Origin: Meghimatium bilineatum
Lineage: Eukaryota > Mollusca > Gastropoda > Stylommatophora > Philomycidae
DNA: 64,000 nucleotides
Direction: 5' to 3'
NCBI GenBank assembly: GCA_034231615.1
Contig: CM067298.1
Coordinates: 63,919,729 to 63,983,728, forward strand
In this document: positions 11,646-23,959 of the stretch, piece by piece
Layout of the letters: the number at the start of each line of letters is the position of its first letter
How positions within the stretch are numbered: the stretch's first letter is position 1
The notes under the pieces: model-generated
The model's database searches: none
What the model was told of the DNA's origin: nothing
The model's input: only the letters and a program-made list of their open reading frames with translations
Program-made: the position numbers and the translations under genes

Positions 11646-12315
11646 TATTTTTGTAACGATTTTCACGTAATACTTGGAAATATGTTACATTTTTGTTACA
11701 TTTATCAGAGTGAACCGTCTTATAATGTTCATTTAATCTTGATGGTTTGCTTCACAGACTCATTGATAAACGATTTTTCCCACACCAAGCAAAATGTTAA
11801 TTGATATCGTGAGGAGTAGTAATGTATTCATATTTAGATACTCAACACTTAACTAATGAGATTTCTTTTTTTTTATTTTATTTATTTTTTGGTATTTGAG
11901 TCTGTCATGTGTGAGGAAAGTAATTATCGAAACAACGTACAATGTACAAAACCCCCAGCCAGACATCTAGATTCAATTTTTTGAAAATAGTACTCACACA
12001 TTACACATTTTCCCCAGAAAAGCAATAACAATTACACATTTCAAACAAGAACTCTTTATCCTGTTTGGGTCTCATGTAATACACAAATTGAATCACCCTG
12101 TTCTACTGGGACTGTAAGACAACGTTTGCTCTTACTGAAGTGTTGCAGATGTTCTGTTTCTTATTTTCGTACAATTAAGAAGCTTACCGTTTCCAACAGA
12201 CGCTCTTGCTAGCTACTGGTTCATGTAATTATCCTGGTTGAGACCAGGTTTTAGATAGAGGTCAATTAATATCACCAAAAGTTTCCTTCTTGTCTTACTG
12301 TACATAAAAAGTTAA

Positions 12316-12900
12316 TTTCATTATTTCAGTGTTCAATAAAGTAGCATTTCTTTGCTCCATTTTATTATTTAAGTGTTCTCTAAAGTAGCATTTCTTTGCT
12401 CCATTTTATTATTTAAGTGTTCTCTAACGTAGCATTTCTTTGCTCCATTTCATTATTTAAGTGTTCTCTAAAGTAGCATTTCTTTGCTCCATTTTATTAT
12501 TTAAGTGTTCTCTAACGTAGCATTTCTTTGCTCCATTTTATTATTTAAGTGTTCTCTAACGTAGCATTTCTTTGCTCCATTTTATTATTTAAGTGTTCTC
12601 TAAAGTAGCATTTCTTTGCTCCATTTTATTATTTAAGTGTTCTCTAACGTAGCATTTCTTTGCTCCATTTTATTATTTAAGTGTTCTCTAAAGTAGCATT
12701 TCTTTGCTCCATTTCATTATTTAAATGTTCTCTAAAGTAGCATTTCTTTGCTCCATTTCATTATTTAAGTGTTCTCTAAAGTAGAATTTCTTTGCTCCAT
12801 TTTATTATTTAAGTGTTCTCTAAAGTAGCATTTCTTTGCTCCATTTTATTATTTAAGTGTTCTCTAACGTAGCATTGTTTTGCTCCATTTCATTGTTTGA
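12316..12900. repeat. Minisatellite, 44-bp unit, about 13 copies
   Basis: Head-to-tail units of AAGTGTTCTCTAAAGTAGCA then TTTCTTTGCTCCATTTTATT plus ATTT, period 44 bp (for example 12371 to 12415). Two unit variants alternate (TAAAGTAGC and TAACGTAGC). The edge units are more diverged than the core, as expected from unequal exchange. Confidence 0.95.
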
Positions 12901-12904
12901 ATTT

Positions 12905-14000
12905 TCTCTGAAGGTCAATATCCCCCAACCCTATATCTCCCCTGATCCTAAATCGCTCGCACTACACCCTCTTAATCTTACATCGTCCCCCTGAAGTATC
13001 TTACCATCTTCCAGGAAGACGGTTTCACCCACTTTGAGAAATTCTGGCTTAGGTGATTACATCGACTGGGAAAACAAAGGATTTATGTTACAGGAGGTGT
13101 AACGACGAGTACGGGTCGGTGTTCTAATGTGACTTCCGAAAGAGAACAAGTCATGTAATCCCAAGCAGTCTGAGTTGTGAAGCCGTTCATCTAACAATTG
13201 GATTAGGCGCTTCATTTGTAATGTTGCAATGTAAAGCCTTAGATTTCAAATTTCACCTTGCTCTTGGCATTCTTAAATTCGCATTATGACATAAACTCCA
13301 AGAAACTGCTTCTATCACTTTCTTATGTAAGTTAATAATTATTTTAATTATTCCGTGCTACGGAATTTCCTTTATTGACAAATGTCTTTGGCACATTATC
13401 AATTATGTCTTTGAAGTGATACACTGGAAGTTCAATCTCCTCTAGCTATTTCTCCAGTCTGGTAAATGTTGATTACAATGAAATGAAACATGAAGCAAAT
13501 GTGTGTTACGCATTTGTGTGAGAAAATTAATGGGTTTTTTTCCAAGACACAGTAACTAAGATAGAGATCGACAGAAAACAATGTATAAATTAGTGAAACA
13601 GCGTAAGCTTTCTTGAATTGAGTTTGTAATGGGATATGATTCAATTCCAAAGTTAGTAAATTCCACCGAAGTATGATGTATTGGGCCATCGACTCAAATA
13701 AAACAGCAACACATCTATCTCAGTTCTCTGTACAGTATCAAATATGAAATCCAGTAGAAACACTGTCCTACTACAAGAGATAGTCTTAGAAAGAACAGAG
13801 AAAAACGATTATGCTACGTTGAACAGCAAAGGGTGTACAGAGAAGAGGTGGTAAAAGAAAATATTGATTTTATAACATCAAGGAAAGGTTAGGGCTAGAG
13901 TTTTACATACTATTCCGAATTGAATCGGATATAGACGTGTATTTGTGTGTTTCTTCTTTTTTTCTGACGGTTCCAGTGTGACATCTCTACAATACAAACA
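12905..14000. other. Unassigned, possible LINE traces near 13800
   Basis: Around 13780-13900 the plus strand has weakly LINE-like basic residues (KGCTEKRW) but nothing that can be assigned to a family. The rest holds nothing I recognise. Confidence 0.35.
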
Positions 14001-14144
14001 GGATGTATATATTACTATTAGCATTATTACATTTTGAGTCAGATGAAATTAAATTGACTTCATTTATGTCATTTAAAACACGTGTGACCCCCCTTTCCAT
14101 CTCCCTGGCAACAATTGTCAAGAACTCAAGTAACACACCCATCC

Positions 14145-14215
14145 CCCCATCCCCACGCCACCCCCCTCCCACCCCACCCCACCCCCCCCCTCCCACCCCC
14201 ACCCCCCGCCCACCA
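14145..14215 (-). other. G-rich tract on the minus strand (G-quadruplex potential)
   Basis: The plus strand has at least eight runs of three or more C separated by one or two bases (e.g. CCACCCCCCTCCCACC). The minus strand therefore satisfies the G3+N1-7 pattern many times over. It overlaps only spurious proline/glycine ORFs. Confidence 0.75.
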
Positions 14216-14744
14216 ATTTTCTTCATTACAACAAATTGTTTAGCCCCCTCCCCTCAATAAACAAGCCAGAAACGCAAAATTGTATAGAACACCACATTAT
14301 CTATTTCACATGTCCACATAACCTAATGGGATGAATGTATGTTTTCCTTCTACAACCAGAGCCGCAGTTATACGGAATAGAGGTTGGCTGTGCTTACTGC
14401 TTACTTTACAAGCTAATAACCTTGCTCCTTTGCAGTTTCTAATTATTCTATATATGGAAAGCCTTCACGGGGTAGAGGGGAATTTCAACCTATAATTTTT
14501 TGATAGTTTTCTAGTACTAAATGGCATCCTCTAGTCTCCTGAGAGGGTGGTGGATGGGGGTTCAACCCCCTCCTTTCCACTTATCCAGGTTCTTACGTAC
14601 AACAAAACGACTGTGGGCATATTCACACGTTCTCTTGAAGGATCCTATCCCCAAAATAGTGGGAAAGCCGAACAGAGTGGACAAAATTAGGTCTACGGTC
14701 ACTTAATGTTTACACATAAACTAGCGTTGTCTACCCAGTAACCC

Positions 14745-16793
14745 TGAGCATGGTAGGATGATAGATACATCACTCTGATCATGGTAGGATGATAGACACA
14801 TCACTCTGATCATGGTAGGATGATAGACACATCACTCTGATCATGGTAGGATGATAGATACATCACTCTGATCATGGTAGGATGATAGCAACATCACTCT
14901 GATCATGGTAGGATGATAGACACATCACTCTGATCATGGTAGGATGATAGATACATCACTCTGATCATGGTAGGATGATAGACACATCACTCTGATCATG
15001 GTAGGATGATAGACACATCACTCTGATCATGGTAGGATGATAGATACATCACTCTGATCATGGTAGGATGATAGACACATCACTCTGATCATGGTAGGAT
15101 GATAGACACATCACTCTGATCATGGTAGGATGATAGACACATCACTCTGATCATGGTAGGATGATAGACACATCACTCTGATCATGGTAGGATGATAGAC
15201 ACATCACTCTGATCATGGTAGGATGATAGACACATCACTCTGATCATGGTAGGATGATAGACACATCACTCTGATCATGGTAGGATGATAGACACATCAC
15301 TCTGATCATGGTAGGATGATAGATACATCACTCTGATCATGGTAGGATGATAGACACATCACTCTGATCATGGTAGGATGATAGACACATCACTCTGATC
15401 ATGGTAGGATGATAGACACATCACTCTGATCATGGTAGGATGATAGATACATCACTCTGATCATGGTAGGATGATAGATACATCACTCTGATCATGGTAG
15501 GATGATAGACACATCACTCTGATCATGGTAGGATGATAGATACATCACTCTGAGCATGATAGGGTGATAGATACATCACTCTGAGCATGGTAGGATGATA
15601 GATACATCACACTGATCATGGTAGGATGATAGACACATCACTCTGATCATGGTAGGATGATAGACACATCACTCTGATCATGGTAGGATGATAGACACAT
15701 CACTCTGATCATGGTAGGATGATAGACACATCACTCTGATCATGGTAAGATGATAGACACATCACTCTGATCATGGTAGGATGATAGATACATCACTCTG
15801 ATCATGGTAGAATGATAGACACATCACTCTGATCATGGTAGGATGATAGACACATCACTCTGATCATGGTAGATTGATAGACACATCACTCTGATCATGG
15901 TAGGATGATAGACACATCACTCTGATCATGGTAGGATGATAGATACATCACTCTGATCATGGTAGGATGATAGACACATCACTCTGATCATGGTAGGATG
16001 ATAGCAACATCACTCTGATCATGGTAGGATGATAGACACATCACTCTGATCATGGTAGGATGATAGATACATCACTCTGAGCATGGTAGGATGATAGACA
16101 CATCACTCTGATCATGGTAGGATGATAGATACATCACTTTGATCATGGTAGGATGATAAATACATCACTCTGATCATGGTAGGATGATAGATACATCACT
16201 CTGATCATGGTAGGATAATAGTTACATCACTCTGATCATGGTAGGATGATAGACACATCACTCTGAGCATGGTATGATGATAGATAATCACTCTGATCAA
16301 GGTAGGATGAAAAATACATCACTCTGATCATGGTAGGATGATAGACACATCACTCTGAGCATGGTATGATGATAGATACATCACTCTGATCATGGTAGGA
16401 TGATAGACACATCACTCTGATCATGGTATGATGATAGATACATCACTCTGAGCATGGTAGGATGATAGACACATCACTCTGATCATGGTAGGATGATAGA
16501 TACATCACTTTGATCATGGTAGGATGATAAATACATCACTGATCATGGTAGGATGATAGATACATCACTCTGATCATGGTAGGATAATAGATACATCACT
16601 CTGATCATGGTAGGATGATAGACACATCACTCTGAGCATGGTATGATGATAGATAATCACTCTGATCAAGGTAGGACGAAAAATACATCACTCTGATCAT
16701 GGTAGGATGATAGACACATCACTCTGAGCATGGTATGATGATAGATACATCACTCTGATCATGGTAGGATGATAAATACATCACCTTGAGTAT
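14745..16793. repeat. 31-bp satellite, about 66 copies
   Basis: Tandem unit ATCATGGTAGGATGATAGAC + ACATCACTCTG (31 bp). Main variants are ATAC/ACAC after GATAG and GAGCATGG/GATCATGG. Variation is concentrated in the right third, where a block containing a short unit (AGATAATC) and a GATCAAGG variant occurs twice, 369 bp apart (about 16271 and 16640), showing a higher-order duplication. An LN-G LINE interrupts the right edge, and degenerate units resume at 17405. Confidence 0.97.
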
Positions 16794-17404
16794 CTATATA
16801 TCTTTCTATCTATACCGTGTGACTATTTTTTTCCTCGTTGCTTAAGAAGTAGAAGAGTTCTCTGGAGATGACCTCCTGTGTGCTGTTTGTAGGCGTGTTC
16901 CCGTAGCCTCTGTGATTTCTGTGGTTCATATTTTACATGGTCTTCCTATGGCTTTATAGCCGTGATGTCTATGTCATGGCTATTTGTGGCATAATATCTT
17001 TTGGTAGTCTAGACGCGTGTGAAAACCACTTAATCTGTCTCTTGGTGTATTCTAATAATGGTACTGTTTTGGTTATCGGTCTGATGTTATAATGTCTAAT
17101 TCTATCTCTTAATGACACTCCAACTATTTTTTGTAGAGACGCCATTTCTGCTGTTGCTGGTTTTCTTTGTATTTTGCTGCCGTTGTCCAGGTTTGTTACT
17201 TGTAGCATAGAGATGGGATAATAATAGTCTTGCATAATGCAACTTTAGAGTCTATGTTGACATTGTTGATTTTAAAGATATTTGTCATATGTCCTATTAT
17301 CTGATATGGTATGTTTTGTTGAATCTGTTTTATATCTCTCTACTGTTTTCTTTTCACTCGATATAATGCTTTCTAAGTACGTGAACTCCTTTACCGATAC
17401 ACCA
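16794..17404 (-). pseudogene. LN-G LINE, 5'-truncated, inserted in the 31-bp satellite
   Basis: Minus-strand reading: VKEFTYLESIISSEKKTVE (about 17390-17330), then DYYYPISMLQVTNLD, VGVSLRDRIRHYNIRPITKT, IKWFSHASRLPKDIMPQIAM (17235-16969) and a tail to about 16840 ending in EATGTRLQTAHRRSSPENSS. It is nearly collinear with the plus-strand copy at 40893. The 3' end runs into TATAGATA-type simple sequence (16794-16816) and then directly into satellite. No RT palm or endonuclease. Confidence 0.8.
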
Positions 17405-17510
17405 ACTTGAGCACGGTAGAGTGATAAATACAACAAACTAAGCATGGTTGGATGATTGATAAATCATTCTGCGAATGGTAGGATGATGGATATATCACCT
17501 TATAATACCT
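17405..17510. repeat. Residual, diverged 31-bp satellite units
   Basis: Three decayed units (GAGCACGGTAGAGTGATAAA; AGCATGGTTGGATGATTGAT; GAATGGTAGGATGATGG) resume the satellite on the far side of the LN-G insertion. Confidence 0.8.
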
Positions 17511-17614
17511 CAGAAATGCTAACATCGCAATATTATAGATGATAAAGTACAGGATTGCAAGTTTATTTTTTTACTACTAAATTCAAGTTAAAATAAAATG
17601 ACGCAGTGTGTCTT

Positions 17615-18030
17615 GAAGCGGCGTCAGGAGTAGAAGAGTTCTCTGGAGATGGCTTCCTTCTGTGCTTCAAATATGTTTGTTTTCCTTGACTCCTTTATTT
17701 CTGTAATCCATCGTTTACATGGCATACCCCTTGTTGTTTAACCATCATGCCTGTATAGTAATGCCTTTTGAGGGCACTGTCTGGTGGTAGTCTGCAGGCA
17801 TGCGAAAATCCCTTAATCTTTTGTCTTCTGATGTAATCCAGGATTGGCATTGTATTTGTTAGTCTTCTGATGCTTTCGTTTCTAAGGGAGATATAACACA
17901 TCATTGTCGTACTGCAGAGTGTACTTCTCTTAACTCCATCATAAAAACAACTTTGATGAATTGATTCATGAGAGCTGTAAAATAATCTACCCTCACTATG
18001 AAACTCATTTTTGGCTAGACTTAATTTCAC
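17615..18030 (-). pseudogene. LN-G LINE C-terminal fragment, minus strand
   Basis: Minus-strand pieces CYISLRNESIRRLTNTMPI, LDYIRRQKIKGFSHACRLPP and, after a frameshift, a tail ending [14 protein letters not shown] at about 17620 (plus-strand GTAGAAGAGTTCTCTGGAGA, shared with 16850 and 26705). It is a second, independent copy of the LN-G family, only about 200 bp from the copy at 16794. Confidence 0.75.
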
Positions 18031-18120
18031 TGATATAATTGCAAATTATTTCAATTAAATGTTTGAACTATATTTTTATATTGGAAATTTTATTAATAGT
18101 GCACTCTATCCCCTTATCTA

Positions 18121-18960
18121 TTTATCATCTGTGCAGATAATATAATGAGAAATGTAAGAGAAGAACTAGAGGAAAATGAATTTGTTCACCCATTAAAAAT
18201 CGATGGGTACAAGATTCCAAAAATATGATCTGCAGACAACACAGTTCTCCTTACTACATATCCTGATGGACTGAAACAGCTAATCACAACAACAAAGAAA
18301 TACAGCGAGATCCAAAATCTATATCTAAATACACAGAAAACAAAAATTATGGCAACAGAGTAAACAAAAATAAAACCCGTAATCATCATAGACAATATAT
18401 AACTAGAATGTGTGAAGCAATTTGAATATCTAGGAACAAATACAAACAGTTCCGGAGATTGTAAAGTTGAGATTAAGAGAAGACACGCAATTGCAACGCT
18501 CAAATTAACACAAATGTGGAAGCTATGGCAAAGCTGTAATAACGACACTAAAGTAACCCTTTTGAGATCTTGTGTTTTCCCAGTGGCAACATATGGATGC
18601 GGGACTTGGACTTTAAACATGACAATATCAAAAATAACAAATTCATTTGAAATGAAGTGTTACGGAAAGATCCTAGGAATATTATGGACAGCAAAAAGAA
18701 CATTGACATTACTAAAACTAAATGAAGGATGGTTTCTAAATACCATCTTAAGGTGGAATCTACAGTATTTTGGACACTTTAAAGCGACATGATGGTATCG
18801 AAATGCTGATTCTGAGGAGAAGAGTGCCATGCGAGAGAAGAAGAGGGAGATCAAGAAGACGATAGGCCGATGAATGTATGCACATGTCTCTGGTCGATGA
18901 GGCCTGCTTACGCGGAACAGAATGACATTCAGAGTATCCACAATGAAGACAACATTTTAA
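18121..18960 (+). pseudogene. LN-A LINE RT palm to C-terminus, decayed
   Basis: Near-continuous reading: VREELEENEFVHPLKIDGYK, then SADNTVLLTTYPDGLKQLI, where SADN sits at the YADD catalytic box (second Asp replaced by Asn, preceded by a stop). QNLYLNTQKTKIMATE, KQFEYLGTNTNSSGDCKVEI, FPVATYGCGTWTLNMTISK, FEMKCYGKILGILWTA and LRWNLQYFGHFKA follow to about 18790, and the basic tail is frameshifted to about 18950. This is the best view of the LN-A palm in the window. Inactive. Confidence 0.85.
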
Positions 18961-18964
18961 AAAT

Positions 18965-21005
18965 AATAAGTCACTTGATATATTAATAGCGCTTGTACAC
19001 GTTTGAAACTATATTCCTTTTGTTCTTATACTAAGTTGTCATTGCGATAACTACATGATTATTTTGTTTCCCATGCGATATACAGTGCATTACTGATGTA
19101 TGCGTGAGTTATGTAAATATTAGTTATATTTTGATCTTCCGTGTGCAACGAAATGTTTCAGAATTAAATCAAACCGAATACATGTCATGTAAAAAACGTC
19201 TTTAACACGCGTGGAGAAACGTCTTTAACACGTGTGGAAAAGGCTCAATTAAAGTCTTTTAGTGCTGACATTAGAATTGTTACTCGACTGGCGTGTCAAG
19301 ACAACATTTACAATGAAAATGTGTCCTAATTTCATATTTAATTGTATATATTATACATTTTTAAAATATTAATTTAGCTGTTTCTTCAATGCCCCCTCAC
19401 CCTTATTAGAAAATGTCAAACTGTATCATATCTCCTATTTCTTATTTTTGACATAGTTTATGGAGACCCCCTTTGAAGTCGTGAGCTCCAGAATGTGTGC
19501 ATATGGTTTATCCTATCTCTCAGCACGTACTTTGGACACTCATATGATTGTTAATCAATATACAAATTTAAACTGTGATAAAGGATGCTAGAGTTTATGA
19601 CATGATATTTTTAATTGTACAATATCATATATAGGATCTCTCAATATTCTGAATAAGATGTGCAAGACATTATTTATTGGCCACAATGGTTAAGCTAAGC
19701 CAAAACACGATATATGCATTTAATAAGTAGGAACTAATGAGGCGAACAATTTCCAAAATGAATCTTTCAGACACTCGATGTTGTATTACATAATTTAACA
19801 CGCTAATGAATGTGTGCTTGGCATATCAAATTTAAAACTAAATAAGTGTATTTTGATAGTTTAAAGAAGCATGTCATATTCCAAAATAGATAAAATGTAG
19901 AAAAAGAAAAAGTTCCAGAGTTACAACGGGCTGTTTAAACAGCAGATGAAAGATTATAATATTAGCTTATAACATCTAAGTTTAGCCCATTGTATGATGT
20001 CAAAAATATGCATGCAAGAGTTTTTTATATCCGGTTTTTGTCATCTTTATGCAATTTTTTTACCTCTCTATTTTTTTCTCGAAGAAATAGGTATTTCTTG
20101 AATCCCACCCGGCAAGAACAACAGACTTTTACAGGACTTACGCTTACAGATCTGGGCTTCCCTCTACTAGTCCCTATTAGGAATTCAAGTCTTTCTAAGA
20201 ATATTCCTTTTGAGTTTCCGTCAATCAATTAGTCCTTTTCTGGAGTTCTGTCAGTCCTTGTCAAGTTTCTTACAGTCCATATTGAGGCATCCGCCTGTTT
20301 CTTTAGGGATTCAAGTCAATTAGACAACGTCAGACAAACCACAACAGGCACTTGAACAGAGAATCGCTCATCATAGACGCCTGGCAATATGGATGTTCTT
20401 TCACTGTAACTGCACACACAATAATCTAATTCTCCGGCTCTGTGCCGAATGGTACCGTGCGCGTATGTGACAGCCAAGGTACCGAGTTCAGAAAACAATG
20501 GGAAGCTACTGAATGCACTTATATTGCCTAGAAAATAACTAACAGCCAAGAAATGCTGGATTGATGTCTATGTCCTGAATAGGATTTTCTATCAAAATCA
20601 TAATCTATTTTTTCCCAGACCATTAGAGGTCGCAAAAAGATAAAAGCCAACATTCTTGATATAACCATTTTAGTTTTTGGTATGGATTGAATAAACGTAC
20701 CTCACAAAGTAGAAGCTTTAATATTTGAATTAAACAAATAAAACTACTTGCGTGCTGTCTGTGATGGATCAAGTGTCAATATTTAATAGTATTATTTTTA
20801 CACACTACACATTGCAATACGTCCTGTCTCTGTCACATGTTGAAGTGCCTGCTTGATGATTCTTCATGTTGAAGACCTTATGTATGCAGTTTTTGTCACA
20901 GACCTTTCAACGTGTATACACATTCCATGCAAAGAAAGTCTATTGTGCATTTGTTATGATTATGTTTTTCCTTGTACGACATATTATCTTGGAATGTAAC
21001 TTGTG
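18965..21005. other. Unassigned; short direct repeat at 19195-19245
   Basis: Contains a twofold repeat of AACGTCTTTAACACGCGTGG at 19195-19242, and otherwise nothing recognisable. The open frames here (at 19990, 20025, 20316) carry no motif. Confidence 0.45.
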
Positions 21006-21009
21006 TATT

Positions 21010-21280
21010 TCTCGTCGTATTATACAGTTTTGGTTTCCTCATGTAACTAAAAATGAAACACTTTCTAAATTTATTTTGCAAACGGTCGAGGGTGTAAGGA
21101 GAAAAAGACTGGCAAAGGAATTCCTGGATAAAAACAACATCAAGTATTGGTTTCAACCAAGATTTCCTACACTCGTCCGAATGGCTGAAGACAGAGGTGT
21201 TTGTTGTGCTTTTTGTACTGTGTCTCTGGTATGGTACCCCTACAACACTAACGCTGTGGGTTTATTATTATTATTATATT
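21010..21280 (+). pseudogene. LN-B LINE C-terminal fragment within an open frame
   Basis: IIQFWFPHVTKNETLSKFIL, QTVEGVRRKRLAKEFLDKNN, LVRMAEDRGVCCAF and VWYPYNTNAVG align with the LN-B tail: GHVTRxxxLSKTILQxTVEG, then IRMAEDRxxWRxxC, then WYPYxxxG. The 164-codon frame is open, but its first about 48 residues (20866-21005) are unrelated flank. It ends in TTATTATTATTATATTATA, the simple-sequence tail typical of LN-B. Confidence 0.7.
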
Positions 21281-21840
21281 ATAATTGGTACTACTTTATT
21301 AGCCTCAATATCCCAGAGCTTATTTTATTGCATATGCCACAGTCGTTGTCAAGAAACTGAAATAACTCTTGCATAGTGCCATTTTTTTCATTGCTGTTTA
21401 TGTTTGTGTCAGTTTATACATATCTTCGTTCGTGTTTTGAAAGGAAAGGCGAGCATAGAGTAGTGACATTATCACATGCAATAGATGTCGGAAGAAGACA
21501 CTAATGATTTTGAGATAAGGGTTTGTTATCACACTCCACTGGTTGTCGTCTGCTGACTTCCAATGCCAGCACATTCATTCCTGTATGTTCTCCTGTTAAA
21601 TAGAGCAGGGTGGAAATAAAGGCTAATTTGCTATTCAGACGCTGCGTTGTGTACATGTATGGGTTTTTATTTTACCTCTGATAGATAAAAATATAATGTA
21701 AAGAAAACTAACAGTGATAAAACAAACAAAACAATCACATTGTTACTTCGATTTTTATGTTGTTAAATATCTGAAGTCTAGTCCATTTGTGGCGTTAATA
21801 TTATTGTTATTGTCTGTTCTCTACTCGTATTTTATTTCTC

Positions 21841-21905
21841 TCGATTAAGACCTTTTAATTGAAACGTTGATTTCTCGGCTGTGAGTTGCCGAGGCCTGAA
21901 GGTGT
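21841..21905 (+). other. Penelope pLTR-like/hammerhead-like motif remnant
   Basis: TCGATTAAGACCTTTT followed by AATTGAAACGTTGA matches, at 26 of 30 positions, the minus-strand motif at 60968-60997 in the Penelope-like element. Here the predicted helix II is broken (GACC against AATT). It is followed at 21874 by a perfect 6-bp hairpin, CTCGGC-TGTGAGTT-GCCGAG. Likely a decayed solo fragment. Confidence 0.4.
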
Positions 21906-21909
21906 AGCA

Positions 21910-23025
21910 AAGAATACTAAACTATTTGATATTGTTCCTGAATATGAGGTTTCTTCTCAAAGCATTGCATGCTTCTTATAGTTGAATCTACAGTATGTAC
22001 AAGAGATTATGGAGAAACGCCACATTGCACATAGCAACTAGTTTCTTCGCTCGTAATTTTATGGCATCGAAATTTTAATAAAAGACGTCTAAGCGATTTA
22101 CTTTCTTTAGTTTCATATTAGAGTATCTATGTTCTATAATTTTTTAATGCGTAAAATTCTATTTGGCATGTGCTCACGGGACCTCACAATCTATAACATA
22201 TTTAATATCTTCTTTGCAAGTATATGCTTCATCCCTGTAGATTGTCGCATGAGCTGCGGCGTAAGGTGCTTTGAATGATAATTATTGCAACCAGTATGCT
22301 TCTTTGTTAATAGGGAGAACCACATATTAAAAAACTTGGGTATATGACGTCAATTCTCTAGACCTTACTATTTTTTAAAATAATGTTACTACTGCCCTAA
22401 TCGATTGATTTTGCTTGACTTTTATGCTGTTCTACGTGTTACTAGTGGTTAGGTTAATACTACTACTGCTAGTATAGTTAGTTATGGGTTATTCGTCACT
22501 GACGTTACCTTTATTTCTACTTTTTTCTTTTCTTTCAAATCCATAAATCTTTTCTTTATCCTGTATTACTAAAGTTACTGTCTGTGAACATTACTCTTTT
22601 TCTGTAAATTACGTAGTCTCCGGTCCTAAATAGTTTTTTGTTCTAACGTAGCAAGATTTATTTCCAAGTTAGCCTTCTATTTTTCTCCTTTACATTATAT
22701 GTACTTTTAGTCTGGGCGTGTCTTATATTGATCATCTGTTCTACCAACTTCAACATAATCGGTTCGTTAGTTTTGTTACTAGGAACTATCGAACTATGTA
22801 ATCTATTTTGCTCATATGCTACATCAATACTTGCTAAAAAAAAATATATCGCTTCTCTACGTTCATGTGTTTACATTCTTTAATGTAGTATTTATAAAAC
22901 GTGTTTGCGCCATTGCCACCTTACGCTATAAGTGTATAGACCGACATCCCCGTTGGTATAGATTATATGGGCCAATCCCTCTACTCAACATATTCCCATA
23001 ATTTTTTTCTTGTTCTACATTATTG
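21910..23025. other. Unassigned
   Basis: No gene, RNA or repeat recognised. The frame at 22816-23001 has no motif. Confidence 0.4.
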
Positions 23026-23029
23026 TATA

Positions 23030-23170
23030 CATTAACCAATTTAGAATTAATGTCACTCTATATTATTGAATGCAGTACGCAATAAAAAGTAGTGTCACTC
23101 TATATTATTGTATACAGTAAGTTATTTAAAAGTAATGTCACTACATTATTGCGTACAGTAAACATAGATT
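23030..23170. repeat. Short tandem repeat, about 55-60 bp unit, 3 copies
   Basis: Three diverged units of the type TAATGTCACTCTATATTATTGTATACAGTA. The array lies immediately upstream of, and slightly overlaps, the start of an LN-F LINE. Confidence 0.7.
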
Positions 23171-23174
23171 GAAA

Positions 23175-23885
23175 TAAAAAAAGAAATTCAAATCTAAATC
23201 TACATGAGAACACAAAATACCTAACGAAACAATTAAAACGGTCGGAGAGATAGTTGTGAAATGGCTGAACATAATATTTTCGATAACATCGGAAGAAGAT
23301 ACATTTCCAGAAAACTGGCAACAAATTTTTCCAATATGAAAAAACACCAGCTGTCACCTTTACTATTGCACCCAAAAATCAAAATTAAAGTAAAAAAACC
23401 AAATGATTAAGAGCATCTTTATACCAACACTATACTACCAATGCCAGATTTGACAGCTGACATCTACACATAAAAGAAATATCGAGAGATGCTAAATGAC
23501 ATTTCTAAGGAAGGCTATTGCAGTCAGTCACCGGACTGGAAAAAATGCGCAGTGAAACCATAAGAAAAATAATAGATGTAACATCCTGCATCGAATATAT
23601 ATAGAAAAAAAAACAGATAAAATATTTTGGACATCTTATGAGAATAAACGATAAACTTCACATAAGAGATTATAACCATATGGAATCAGGAAACAGAGAC
23701 AAAAGCAGACAGGGGAAAAGATAAATAGATAACATCAAGACCCTCCTGAATAAACATAACCATAATTCAACCAGTGCGATACATCTGTCTCTGAAACGTA
23801 GACTACACCTCCTTCACAAAGCCTACGTTCAGTGGCAAGTGTTGAAACTGCAACGCCACCTGGGGATGTTAACAATGGAAAAGTA
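23175..23885 (+). pseudogene. LN-F LINE with internal deletion
   Basis: An RT-finger-region segment (ETIKTVGEIVVKWLNIIF, SEEDTFPENWQQIFPI; about 23225-23340) is followed, with no palm between, by the connection (MIKSIFIPTLYYQCQI; about 23400-23450), ILHRIYIEKK/IKYFGHLMRINDKLH (23595-23665), a GKRWIDNIKTLLNKHNHN-type tail and HLSLKRRLHLLHKAYVQWQ to about 23845. The palm with the catalytic Asp pair is missing, so this copy has an internal deletion as well as stops. Confidence 0.75.
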
Positions 23886-23959
23886 ATGTCCTGTTATTTA
23901 CTGACTGACTATTATCTTGACTGACTACAATATAAGACCTGACTAATTGGATATGCAGA

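Noticed and set aside
14003..14260. Proline-rich ORF / glycine-rich ORF
   Set aside because: Arises from the C-rich tract; no start context or homology.
14745..16793. CRISPR-like regular array of 31-bp repeats
   Set aside because: Units are directly head to tail with no unique spacers, and the context is animal nuclear DNA; it is a satellite.
20866..21009. N-terminal part of the 164-codon ORF as a novel protein
   Set aside because: It is flanking DNA read through into an LN-B LINE tail; no signal or motif of its own.
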